Assembly (NCBI GenBank): GCA_027486655.1
Contig: JAIXOR010000066.1
Coordinates: forward strand, 1-43,392
Source of the DNA: Verrucomicrobiaceae bacterium
GTDB taxonomy: Bacteria > Verrucomicrobiota > Verrucomicrobiia > Verrucomicrobiales > Akkermansiaceae
DNA length: 43,392 bases
Reading direction: 5' to 3'
Translations under genes and position numbers: made by a program
Shown: positions 19,554 through 27,894 of the stretch, in pieces
How the letters are laid out: every line of letters starts with the position of its first letter
How positions within the stretch are numbered: position 1 is the stretch's first letter
The notes under the pieces: generated by a model
Told to the model about the DNA's origin: nothing
Database searches by the model: none
The model's input: only the letters and a program-made list of their open reading frames with translations

Positions 19554-21422
19554 TTACTCCGTGATGTAGCGGAATCGGAACCGGCCGATCGGAGCGGTGT
19601 CGCCCGTGACGAAGAAGTCCGTAAGATCCTCCGGCAGCGGAAGGTTGTCCAACCACTTGAAATCGAGTGTCACCGGACCTTCTATCAGCCCCAGTGCGCT
19701 GCGGGGAACGGCCAGATGCATCCGGTTTCCATCCACCCTGTATTGCAGGTCCGCTGCCTTCAGCCAGTTGCGCCCGCCGTTGTTCTTTTCCAGAACCGCA
19801 CCCAAGGCACCGGGTGGCACACGGTTGACGATGTAGTCGTAGCCGTTCCATGTGTGATGCGCCGGGTTGCCGGTACGGATGAGCAGCATCATCCAGTCCC
19901 GATCGGTGGACGGTGTGATCGGCTTTTCCGTTCGTACTTGGAAATAGATGAAGTCCTTGTCCCGAGCCACCTTCATCGAGAGCAGACTGTTTCGACCCGT
20001 TGCATTCGTATAACGTGGGCCTTCCTGCCCCCGCCAGATGGTGCCGTTACCGTCGAAGTCGGGGCAGGGCACGGTTACCCGGCTTTTCGGTGCGCGGCCA
20101 AACCCGTCATGGTCGCGCGGAATCGTGTTGCCAAAATGTCCTGTGAACTCCGGTGCCACATCATTCCACTGATCAAATGATCCAGCGATGTCGATGCTTC
20201 TGGGTGCGCCTGCCTTCGGAATCTCCGGCACGCCCTTGTAACGCCGGATGTTTGCGATCGCCTGATGGTAATAATTGTCTCCGAAGCCGCCTTTCATCGG
20301 TTCGATGTCGCGGCTGAATTCCTCGTTGAAGCCATCGCATTGAACCCATGGCGACTGCATCGAGTGCGTGAGTCCCGCGATCCACTCGTTCCAAGCGGTG
20401 ATCATGATGAATTTCGGATCGACCTTGAGCGCGTGATTCCATTGTTCCTCGAAGTTGAGCCCGCGCCGGATGGCAGTGATGGAAGGATCCTGGCTGCCGT
20501 CGTGAAAACCCCGTCCGCGCGCCTTGCCGGTGTGCATGAGCTCCAGGGCTCCGGTCTGCCAGTGCATGTTCTGCGCGGGAGAGACATTGATTTGCTCGGC
20601 CGTCCTGGGATCGGTTGTGAAGCCGTATGCCTGCGGGTGAACGCCCAGCCAGTGCCATGCGTAGGGAGTATTCCGGTAGGGCGGGGTGCCGGGCCAGAAT
20701 GCGGTGCGGAGTGTGAAGGATTCCTTCACTTCGGGAGGCGCGGCGTCCGGGTTGCAAAGCATCAGCGGCTTGCCTTCCCATTGAAACCACAGGTCTCGGT
20801 AATCGCCTCGTTTGTAGATCCTTTCCAGCAACTGTTTCGCCATGTTGCCCATGTCCGTATTCAGCATGAAGCAAAGCTGCGGGGTCCGACTGCCTTCCGC
20901 TCGGATCTGCATCAACACGGTCAGAAACCGGTTGAGGACGTTTTCGTAAATCTCCGCATTGGTAGCGTCGAGCACGAGGGTGTCCACCCCGGCGTCGGCA
21001 AGCATGTGCATGTGGCGGCGGATTACCCAGGGATCGGTCAGCTTGTAGTATCCGAACAACGGCTCACCCCAATAGGCCATATGCCAGGATCTGGGGCCGT
21101 GGTGGCGGAAGAGAGGGGTCGTCCGCATGTCTGGCTGCCCGGCGAGGATCTTGGTCACATCGTATGGACCGTAGCTGTATTCGTCACCGGTCCACGGAAG
21201 ATAGAAGATGCCGACGAACCGCCCCGTCCGGGGTTGCCCGACATCGGCTTCCAGCGGCAGTTCCCGACCGAGCGCGTCTGTGGCTGGCCAAGGCACTCCG
21301 GGGTTGACGAGGTCACCGTTCGCCGCATTTCCGAGGGTGATGATGGATGATACGGCAATAACGGCGCGGGCGATTGCAGCCGACGCTCGACTGAAACACT
21401 TAAGATGGGGATGAACGGCCAC
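19554..21422 (-). CDS. secreted GH99-like glycosidase with C-terminal CBM9-like domain
   Basis: About 622 residues from GTG at 21420-21422. This start leaves a 16-base gap to the upstream gene and a signal-like N-terminus (ASAAIARAVIAVSSIITLGNAANG); the TTG at 21485 would overlap the neighbour by 47 bases. The TIM-barrel part (about 40-430) has VGIFYLPWTGDE, WHMAYWGEPLFGYY, DAGVDTLVLDATNAE and ITAWNEWIAG, characteristic of the GH71/GH99-like clan. Residues about 450-620 form a beta-sandwich with features of CBM9-like modules (FIYFQVRTEKPIT, DWMMLLIRTG). Likely extracellular or periplasmic glycan cleavage; specificity unknown. Confidence 0.75.
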   Translation of the reverse strand: MAVHPHLKCFSRASAAIARAVIAVSSIITLGNAANGDLVNPGVPWPATDALGRELPLEADVGQPRTGRFVGIFYLPWTGDEYSYGPYDVTKILAGQPDMRTTPLFRHHGPRSWHMAYWGEPLFGYYKLTDPWVIRRHMHMLADAGVDTLVLDATNAEIYENVLNRFLTVLMQIRAEGSRTPQLCFMLNTDMGNMAKQLLERIYKRGDYRDLWFQWEGKPLMLCNPDAAPPEVKESFTLRTAFWPGTPPYRNTPYAWHWLGVHPQAYGFTTDPRTAEQINVSPAQNMHWQTGALELMHTGKARGRGFHDGSQDPSITAIRRGLNFEEQWNHALKVDPKFIMITAWNEWIAGLTHSMQSPWVQCDGFNEEFSRDIEPMKGGFGDNYYHQAIANIRRYKGVPEIPKAGAPRSIDIAGSFDQWNDVAPEFTGHFGNTIPRDHDGFGRAPKSRVTVPCPDFDGNGTIWRGQEGPRYTNATGRNSLLSMKVARDKDFIYFQVRTEKPITPSTDRDWMMLLIRTGNPAHHTWNGYDYIVNRVPPGALGAVLEKNNGGRNWLKAADLQYRVDGNRMHLAVPRSALGLIEGPVTLDFKWLDNLPLPEDLTDFFVTGDTAPIGRFRFRYITE

Positions 21423-21438
21423 GGTCCGGGATGATGCT

Positions 21439-22617
21439 TCAAGCCATGGCTGGTTCTTGTGAGATCCTTGGGGTGCGTGCTCCAAAAACCCTGGCTACGG
21501 CGTCAAGATAAGCCATCCCGTGAACCGTGTCAGGCTCGATGTAGCTGCCTTCGGTCCATTCATTCCAAGCATTGATGCTCATCAGATTCGGGCCTGAACG
21601 TGCGGCCAACCGGTCGCGGAAGAGTTCCAAGGTGTTTTGGAAGGCCTCGGGGGTGTTGCCACCGATCAGGTTGGAAAAGGTCGACTCCGGCAGTGGTTCC
21701 CAGATGTCCGTTTGCACCGTGCGCGGGCAGTTGTCCCAGCCCATGGTGATGTTGGGGAAGTAGGGTATGTCGTATTCCTCCTCCATCCGGCTCCATACCT
21801 GGAGATACTTGGCAAGCACCTCCTCGTGCGGCGTGTAGGGTGACTTGTCCAACTCCGCGTGGTGGATCCACACGTAGCTTGTCACACTGTCGAAGCCAAG
21901 GGCGCGAACGAGTTGCTGCATGTCCTGGATCACGACCTCACCCGGCAGGACCGGCTTGCCCCAGACCACCGCGTTGAAGTGAAGGTCCGGGAATCCCGCG
22001 GAGCGGACCCGTTCGCGGAAGCTGTCGATCGCTTCCCGCGTGGCTTTGACCGAACCATGGATCGCGACGAATTTCGACAGATCGTAAACCGAGAAGTAGG
22101 GCTTGCCGTCGATTGTGAGGTAGTTGGGCCGCTTGAAGTAGCGGTCGATGATCAGGTCCGTGATGAACCGGAACGTGCGGGGTGAAACCAGTCCCGGATA
22201 AAGCAGCTCCTTTCCGAAGTGACGCCCCATGGGATGAATGTTGATCCAATCGTGGTTGGCCCACATGAGTGCGAAGTCGATTTGTTCGACATTGCGAGCC
22301 TTGAGGAATCCTTCCTCGAGACACCGTTCGAGGAATGGCCCGTCTTCATAATGATACCAGTCGAAGATGAAATGGTCGATTCCGTGGTCCGATGCGGCGG
22401 CAATCTTTCTTTCCATCACCTGTGGATCGGACTCATCCTCATGTCCCCACAGTGGCACCTTTGGCTGCTGGTGTCCGGGAAAACGGGGAATCGCATGCCT
22501 GACCAACTGCCACTCGGTCCAACCCGGACCATGGATCTTTTCGTTGCGGGGATCGACGTGATAATTCGGAAAATAGTAGCAGCCTACCCGGATGCGGTCC
22601 TTGAAGGATGGATTCAT
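21439..22617 (-). CDS. WbsX/GH99-like domain protein
   Basis: 392 residues from the ATG at 22615-22617, without a signal peptide. Motifs of the glycosyltransferase WbsX-like / GH99-like domain: VGCYYFPNYHVDP, GPGWTEWQLVRHA, GIDHFIFDWYHYEDG, ALMWANHDW and SINAWNEWTEGSYIEPD. Members were first described in O-antigen loci (WbsX) but many occur in glycan-degradation clusters. Here, next to another GH99-like protein and with no polysaccharide-synthesis genes beside it, a hydrolytic role is more likely. Lack of an export signal sets it apart from its neighbour. Confidence 0.82.
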   Translation of the reverse strand: MNPSFKDRIRVGCYYFPNYHVDPRNEKIHGPGWTEWQLVRHAIPRFPGHQQPKVPLWGHEDESDPQVMERKIAAASDHGIDHFIFDWYHYEDGPFLERCLEEGFLKARNVEQIDFALMWANHDWINIHPMGRHFGKELLYPGLVSPRTFRFITDLIIDRYFKRPNYLTIDGKPYFSVYDLSKFVAIHGSVKATREAIDSFRERVRSAGFPDLHFNAVVWGKPVLPGEVVIQDMQQLVRALGFDSVTSYVWIHHAELDKSPYTPHEEVLAKYLQVWSRMEEEYDIPYFPNITMGWDNCPRTVQTDIWEPLPESTFSNLIGGNTPEAFQNTLELFRDRLAARSGPNLMSINAWNEWTEGSYIEPDTVHGMAYLDAVARVFGARTPRISQEPAMA

Positions 22618-22686
22618 TTGGTTGCTGGATGCCTGGAAACAATGGATTCGTGAGGATTCATAGGCTGGATCGTCAGATATGAGATG

Positions 22687-23526
22687 TCACTCCGTCCGGC
22701 GGCGGCGATGGAAGAGTCCGATCAATGACAGTCCTGCGAGCAGGGCGCTTGATGGTTCCGGGACGACATCGAAAGTCACGAGCCCGAATGGAGCCACACT
22801 CTGTGTGCCGGCCGATTGCCACACGGCGGCGGTGAAGCTTTCACCGGCCGTCGCGGTTATGTCGAATATTCCCATGTCTGGCGAGCCATCGCGTGTCAAC
22901 AGTCCGGAGAAGACGGTTCCGGTGCTGCTGCTGAAGATGCTGACATAGTCGGGCGCATAAGTGCCATTGCCTGCGGTATCCACCGTGATTCCGATGCGGA
23001 AGGTGGTCGCTGTGCCCACGGTGAATGAAAAGGCATGGCCAAAGTAGCCGGTGTTGGCGCCTGACGGGGTGTTGTAGGGTCCGTTGGAAACCGGAACGGA
23101 TAGAGATCCCTGGCGATAGAGTGCCGATCCGTCCGGTCCCCGGACGATCGGATAACCTCCGAAGTTCACATAAGTACCCGCACCACCGGTGATGGAGCTC
23201 AGGAAGGTTGGTGCCAGGTTCAGGGTCGGGTTCGATCCTGCGGAGACTCCCAGATCATTGCCCGTGCCCACACCCTGGTTGATGGACGAGGCACCGGGAT
23301 CCCAGGGCATTGGCCTGATCTGGTAGTAGCCTGCGCTTCCATATCGGTTGTTTCCATCGATATCGTAGTTCTTTGCGACATCCGCGTTGGACCAATTGGG
23401 GACGAGGAAGCCGTTTCCGGAGCTGGTGGTTTCTTTGCCGACGTAGGTGATGGTGGCTCCCATCAAGCCCGTGGCTCCCATCCACAGGGCCGCAAGGCTG
23501 AAATGAAGAATGGTGGACTGTTTCAT
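22687..23526 (-). CDS. PEP-CTERM sorting domain protein
   Basis: 279 residues: signal peptide (MKQSTILHFSLAALWMGATGLMG), an extracellular beta-rich domain of about 225 residues, and a C-terminal PEP-CTERM tail (VPEPSSALLAGLSLIGLF then HRRRR), recognised and cut by an exosortase. The function of the globular domain is unknown. It is clearly homologous to the adjacent 23564-24565 protein across nearly the whole ectodomain (for example GGAGTYVNFGGYP and YVS(I/V)FSSSTGT shared), but the tails differ. It lies 37 bases after its paralogue and 69 bases before the WbsX-like gene, so it is probably in the same operon. Confidence 0.9.
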   Translation of the reverse strand: MKQSTILHFSLAALWMGATGLMGATITYVGKETTSSGNGFLVPNWSNADVAKNYDIDGNNRYGSAGYYQIRPMPWDPGASSINQGVGTGNDLGVSAGSNPTLNLAPTFLSSITGGAGTYVNFGGYPIVRGPDGSALYRQGSLSVPVSNGPYNTPSGANTGYFGHAFSFTVGTATTFRIGITVDTAGNGTYAPDYVSIFSSSTGTVFSGLLTRDGSPDMGIFDITATAGESFTAAVWQSAGTQSVAPFGLVTFDVVPEPSSALLAGLSLIGLFHRRRRTE

Positions 23527-23563
23527 GAAATCTGAAGGGTTTCGTTCTCTCTGGCAATGGGGT

Positions 23564-24565
23564 TTACGGGTTCTTTCGGAGTCGGAAGAAGTTCCTGGGC
23601 ACAGTCATCGGCATGGAAACGCTGTTGTTGACCACACCGGGAACGGGATCCCATTGATCGGAGTTTCCAAGGTCGATGGAGCTTTCGAGTGTCCATCCGG
23701 TCGTCTCCTCGGGCCATGAAAGATGGAAGCTTCCGTCTTGGATGACATAGGAAAGAAGCGGGGTTCCGGTTTCGGGAAATCCGTCGAACGTGATGAGACT
23801 GAGTGCGGCAACCGATTGGGTGCCGACGTTCTGCCAAAGCCCTATGATGAAGGTGTCGCCGAGATCCCCCGTGATGTCGAAGAAGACCATGTCCGGGTTT
23901 CCATCGCGAGTGAGTGCTGGAGAAAAGATTGTGCCGGTGCTGCTGCTGAAAACGCTGACGTATTGGGGCGCATAGTTCCCGTCAGCCACGGTATCGACGG
24001 CAATTCCCAAGCGCAGTTTCCCGGAAGTTCCGAGGGTGAACTGAAATGGCACACCCACATGGCTGGCATCGTTGCCTGCTGGAGAGTTGTAGGGCCCCTG
24101 ATTTACCGGGACCGAAAGGGCTCCCTGGCGATAGATCACCGAACCGTCCGGTCCACGGAAGTTTGGATAGCCTCCGAAGTTCACATACGTTCCGGCACCT
24201 CCGGCGATGGAACTCAGGAACGTGGGTGCGGATGACAAGGTGGGATCCGATCCGGCGGATGTTCCTAGGTCGTTGCCACCTCCCGCAGACTCGGCGATCG
24301 TCGCGGTTCCAGGATCCGCAGGCATCGGGCGGACCTGCCAGTATCCGGCTGAACCGTAGGTGTTGTTGCCGTCGCTGTCATGGCTTTTGGCGATCGCAGG
24401 ATTGGACCAGTCGTGCACGGGATAGGACGATCCGTTACTGGATTCGGTGCCAGCATAGGTGATGGTGGCCGCTTGTGCGTTCTGTTTGAGAACACCTGGC
24501 GCACCTAGAAGGGCGATGAGAATCAGGCGGGTGGGCCTGGAGGTTCGGGAAGTGATTGCGCTCAT
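23564..24565 (-). CDS. secreted paralogue of the PEP-CTERM protein, with a different C-terminal module
   Basis: 333 residues with a signal peptide. Residues about 33-270 align with the neighbouring PEP-CTERM protein, and the homology ends exactly at the shared LITFD/LVTFD strand. Instead of a PEP-CTERM tail it continues with a 60-residue module, FHLSWPEETTGWTLESSIDL ... FFRLRKNP, a tail common in secreted verrucomicrobial proteins. It is therefore probably anchored or exported differently. It appears to be the first gene of the run after the AraC regulator (149 bases away). Confidence 0.85.
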   Translation of the reverse strand: MSAITSRTSRPTRLILIALLGAPGVLKQNAQAATITYAGTESSNGSSYPVHDWSNPAIAKSHDSDGNNTYGSAGYWQVRPMPADPGTATIAESAGGGNDLGTSAGSDPTLSSAPTFLSSIAGGAGTYVNFGGYPNFRGPDGSVIYRQGALSVPVNQGPYNSPAGNDASHVGVPFQFTLGTSGKLRLGIAVDTVADGNYAPQYVSVFSSSTGTIFSPALTRDGNPDMVFFDITGDLGDTFIIGLWQNVGTQSVAALSLITFDGFPETGTPLLSYVIQDGSFHLSWPEETTGWTLESSIDLGNSDQWDPVPGVVNNSVSMPMTVPRNFFRLRKNP

Positions 24566-24714
24566 GGGTTTTTGGGCATCATTGACGTCCTTAACGTATC
24601 GGTGAGGGCCAGCAGGAACCTTGAAATCCGCGCCGCAAACCCTTGTGGCAATGCCAAGCCTCGCCGAAGCGGCGATTCATGTCCGCGGCATGCGCCGTCC
24701 TTCCGGGGCCGATG

Positions 24715-25638
24715 TTAGCCCGAGCGGCTGTCCCTCTTGAACCGGCTCGGGGAAACTCCGAATTCCTTGTGGTAGAGGGTACTGAAGTAATTGCTGTCGT
24801 TGAATCCGCAGGCGAATGCCACTTCCGTGACGTTTGCGTTGGTGGTCAGCAGCATTGCGGCGGCCTTCTGGAGGCGCACCTTCTTGAGATACTCCATCGG
24901 CGCCATGCCTACCGCCTGTTCAAACAAGCGGAAAAAGTGGCGTCTCGAAACATGGCTGCACGCGGCGATGTCGTCGATCGTGATCGCTTCTGCAAAATGA
25001 TCCTCGATGAACTCCACCGCTCGCCCGATCCGGGTGCCGGGAGCCGCATCTCCTGCGGGTTCCCACGGGAGACAGTGCCGGCGCAGGAGGGTGATCAGCA
25101 GCAGGAAGTAGGCGAATGCAGCGACCCTTGCCTCAGCGCTCGCGCTCTCCAACTCAGCCTCGAGCCGCTTGACCAGCTCGAGGGCCCGCGCGAACTCGGA
25201 GGGGCCCAGGTGCAGGCACTCTCCCGGGATCTCCCCCGGATGCCAGCGTGGGCCCACGGCGAAAAGAGAATCCTTGCTCATCCATTCCTTGAGCAGGGGA
25301 TGGAAGGACCCGATGTATTCGGGATCAAACGCGATGTTGATGATATCGAGCGAATGGGTTTCCCGGTAGGCATGTTCCTGACCGCGGCCGATGACGAACA
25401 CGTCTCCAACCTTGATCGGCAGGGGTTTGGAGCCGAAGTCCATCAGGCCGGTTCCGCGATTCACGAGCACGATCTCCCAGAATTCATGGTGGTGCTCCGG
25501 GAATTCGGGATGGTCGGTGGCGCGCACGACAGCCAGTGGGGGACCGTGGCCTTTCGGTAGATCGGTCCAGCACAGGGTGCGCAAGCGTGGGACGCCCGGT
25601 GGCGGTTGCTTGGCTTCCTCGACAGGACTCAAACTCAT
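24715..25638 (-). CDS. AraC-family transcriptional regulator
   Basis: 307 residues. The N-terminal cupin-type sensing domain (about 35-120) contains HPEFPEHHHEFWEIV and VGDVFVIGRGQEHAYRE. The C-terminal pair of helix-turn-helix motifs (about 202-305) ends with the canonical FACGFNDSNYFSTLYHKEFG and PSRFKR. The sugar-sensing type of AraC protein usually activates adjacent catabolic genes; the same-strand run 24565-16364 just downstream is the obvious target. The stop TAA is part of a CTAAC pentamer. Confidence 0.92.
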   Translation of the reverse strand: MSLSPVEEAKQPPPGVPRLRTLCWTDLPKGHGPPLAVVRATDHPEFPEHHHEFWEIVLVNRGTGLMDFGSKPLPIKVGDVFVIGRGQEHAYRETHSLDIINIAFDPEYIGSFHPLLKEWMSKDSLFAVGPRWHPGEIPGECLHLGPSEFARALELVKRLEAELESASAEARVAAFAYFLLLITLLRRHCLPWEPAGDAAPGTRIGRAVEFIEDHFAEAITIDDIAACSHVSRRHFFRLFEQAVGMAPMEYLKKVRLQKAAAMLLTTNANVTEVAFACGFNDSNYFSTLYHKEFGVSPSRFKRDSRSG

Positions 25639-26186
25639 GGTTGGCTTCGGCTTGCTTCGAACGGCAGGAATCCCGGATTTTCAAGGGTTGATCATCCCAA
25701 TGGATTCCGATGTCTCGGCTGAATCCATTAAGGAAAGTAAAGGGACACAAGCTACGGTGCTTCGTCTCGGCAAGCAGAAAGTTCAACGGAATCGTCCTGC
25801 CGAACATCGGATGCCGGAAGGTGGATGGCTGCGGGGTATGGAGGCATTCAATCCGGCAATCGCCGCGTTTCTGTCACGGATCCGAAGAGAGTTACCCCGG
25901 GTGCGTGGAAGCTTGTAATCCCGGATGAACTCAGCGGAAACAGCCATGGATCCGGCTTCGAAAGGCAAGCAAGTGTGTCCTTTTGGTTGGCCTTCGCAGG
26001 TTGGCGGGACCGTGCTTCCGGATCGTCTGCGGATGGATGGCGAGCTCGCAGGACAACCAGAGCCACGAACACATCGATGGTGAGGTTCGTCGATGAGATG
26101 CAGCACGTGGAGGGAGAACGGATTCTCCAGTCCTGCGCCTGAGGAAGGGGATCCATTCATACCGGCTCCCGCGCCGGTGTGATGGC
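25639..26186. other. 548-base intergenic region without a recognisable gene
   Basis: Short frames are present on both strands, but none has family motifs, a credible start or gene-like composition. The left end should hold the promoter of the AraC gene; the right end holds a hairpin after the expansin-like gene. AT content rises around 25720-25760. It could be the remains of a lost gene or a long leader. Confidence 0.5.
26161..26178 (-). terminator. hairpin after the expansin-like gene
   Basis: ACCGGC and GCCGGT form a perfect 6-base-pair stem with a 6-base loop, 8 bases beyond the stop of the minus-strand gene ending at 26187. No T-run follows, so termination strength is uncertain. Confidence 0.4.
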
Positions 26187-27812
26187 TCAATGAGGGATGA
26201 ACCGGATGTCATCCATCCAGACCGCGGGTTTGGGATCGGGGGAGCGTGATGTGAGTTCGATGGAACTGACGACGGGAGGGATGCCCGAGTTATTGAGTGG
26301 CAGGCGGAAGACCTGCCATGTATCCGTGAGGCTTGGCAGGAGGATGAGCGAGGATGTGGCGGGTGCGCCGGTGGAATCGCTTCCGTTCACACGGATGGCC
26401 AGCGGATGCGCGGGTGTGGTGGATGAGGAGCGGATCGCAAACGTGAGCAGTCCCTGATCCGGCCGGGCGAAGGGGGTATTGTGGGAAAAGGTGACGCCGT
26501 TGAATCCGGCGAGGCCGGTGATTTCGAGGCCGGAGGAACCTGAGTAAGCGGCGGCGGGAGAATTGGCGTTGAGCGCCGTGCCGCCGTATCCGGAGCCTGA
26601 CCATGAATCTCCGGGCACCGTGCTGAAGCCATCCTGATAGACGGGAGCCAACCACTGGACGGGCTCCGGTGCCTGGGGCGGGAAGGTGGTGAACTGCGAG
26701 GCGGCGCTGAGCCTGTCACCGCTGGTCATGGAGGGGATGCCGGAGAGTTCGATGACTTCCCCGAAGCGGCTGGTGATCCTCACGGAAAGCGGGAAGACGA
26801 GGGCCGCGCCGTTGTGGACGAAGCTGTTGTAGCTGGTGCGTGGAAGTGGTGTCCATGTGCTGCTGCCATGGTTCTTGATCTCGAGCTGGTTCACGCCCGC
26901 CCGGTGGTTGTATGGTCTCAGCTCGGTGTAGAATCCGCCTGCGTTGATCACCACGAAGAGCTTGAGGTTTCCGATGACGGGTGCCGGCACAAGGCGGCGG
27001 GTGACTGCGGCAATGCCGATTGAAGTCGGTCCGGCGATCTGCCCGAATGCTTGGTCGGACAAGTCCATGTACTCCCGTCCCGCATCGATGGTTCCCACCA
27101 GGGCGGTCGATGTCACTTCGTTGACCATCACCGTGGCGCGTCCGGCCGGGCCGCTGAGTTCATAACATTCTCCGGATGCCGCCGCAGGGATGCCGCCGCG
27201 GTTGAAATCCGAGGTGTGGACGGCGGCGAGCAGGCCGTTCTGATAGATGAGCGGCATCTCGTTCTTCACCGGACCGAAGCCGGAGGTGCCGGTGTTTGGA
27301 TCCGCTGGTCCGTAGCTGGTGACCGACGCGCTCTCTAACAGAGTGACGGCGGGAATGGAGCGGAAGAACGCCCGCGGGGAGAGGGGTTCCCGGATGGCAC
27401 GGACATAGTTGCCGGAGGCGTCTGGAAAGACGACCGTTTGCTGGGTCCAGCCGGCGAGATCGGAGGATGCATCGATGATCACCTGTTTTACATCGGTCTC
27501 GATCCCTGCGAGATGCCATCCGCGGACAAGGGACGGCGTGACCTCGTATTTCAAATCATGCGAGCGGAACCGGTAGGCATGATCCGCGGGAAAACCGTCG
27601 AGGCGGACGGAGACGGGCGAGGCGGACCCGGCGACGAGGATGCCTGTGGGGGTCCATGGCCCACCTGCGGGGGAGGAGGACTCGACCTGCCAGGCCCAGC
27701 CGCTGTCGAGGCTTGCTGTGAGGACCGGGGTGCCGGAGATGTTCATCTCGTTGGCGTGGAGCCCGCATGAGAGCAGGACGGCGATCGATAGGGGAGGGAT
27801 GCGCGCGATCAT
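26187..27812 (-). CDS. secreted multidomain bacterial expansin-like protein
   Basis: 541 residues. After a signal peptide (1-20) come two copies of the W-x-x-E/D-x-S-S verrucomicrobial module (about 33-90 and 95-152), then an expansin pair of domains. D1 (about 160-278) matches the double-psi barrel of B. subtilis EXLX1/YoaJ: NRGGIPAAASGECYELSGP, VMVNEV, YMDLSDQAF. D2 (about 280-375) matches GNLKL, FY at 294-295, NHRAGVNQLEI, SYNSFV and LSVRITS. Asp250 equals the essential Asp82 of EXLX1; the other acidic site (Asp71, in VTD) is NE here. The cellulose-binding aromatic platform is kept as Phe294, Tyr295, Tyr328. A C-terminal jelly-roll (about 395-541) resembles a CBM. Expansins loosen plant walls without hydrolysis. 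Comparison with EXLX1 is from memory. Identity as an expansin: fairly sure; activity: unknown. Confidence 0.8.
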   Translation of the reverse strand: MIARIPPLSIAVLLSCGLHANEMNISGTPVLTASLDSGWAWQVESSSPAGGPWTPTGILVAGSASPVSVRLDGFPADHAYRFRSHDLKYEVTPSLVRGWHLAGIETDVKQVIIDASSDLAGWTQQTVVFPDASGNYVRAIREPLSPRAFFRSIPAVTLLESASVTSYGPADPNTGTSGFGPVKNEMPLIYQNGLLAAVHTSDFNRGGIPAAASGECYELSGPAGRATVMVNEVTSTALVGTIDAGREYMDLSDQAFGQIAGPTSIGIAAVTRRLVPAPVIGNLKLFVVINAGGFYTELRPYNHRAGVNQLEIKNHGSSTWTPLPRTSYNSFVHNGAALVFPLSVRITSRFGEVIELSGIPSMTSGDRLSAASQFTTFPPQAPEPVQWLAPVYQDGFSTVPGDSWSGSGYGGTALNANSPAAAYSGSSGLEITGLAGFNGVTFSHNTPFARPDQGLLTFAIRSSSTTPAHPLAIRVNGSDSTGAPATSSLILLPSLTDTWQVFRLPLNNSGIPPVVSSIELTSRSPDPKPAVWMDDIRFIPH

Positions 27813-27820
27813 CGCGCCGA

Positions 27821-27848
27821 GTTATAACAAATCCGGCTGTTTTGAAAA
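27821..27848 (-). promoter_or_regulatory. sigma70-like promoter next to the expansin-like start
   Basis: On the minus strand, TTTTCA (27848-27843) and TATAAC (27826-27821) are 16 bases apart. Only 8 bases separate TATAAC from the ATG at 27812, so transcription from it would start at or next to the start codon and give a leaderless or nearly leaderless mRNA. No ribosome-binding site is visible. Confidence 0.4.
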
Positions 27849-27853
27849 CCCGA

Positions 27854-27880
27854 TTCCGCGGTTCTCCGCCTGCCGCGGAA
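27854..27880 (-). terminator. intrinsic terminator candidate after gspF
   Basis: TTCCGCGG and CCGCGGAA form a perfect 8-base-pair stem with an 11-base loop, 15 bases after the gspF-like stop. On the minus strand it is followed by TCGGGTTTTC, a short T-run. Likely end of the gspE-gspF transcript. Confidence 0.5.
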
Positions 27881-27894
27881 CCCCGGCCCCGAGT

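Noticed and set aside
25783..26190. 135-codon minus-strand frame in the gap after the expansin-like gene
   Set aside because: No family motif, no start signal and biased composition; treated as intergenic.
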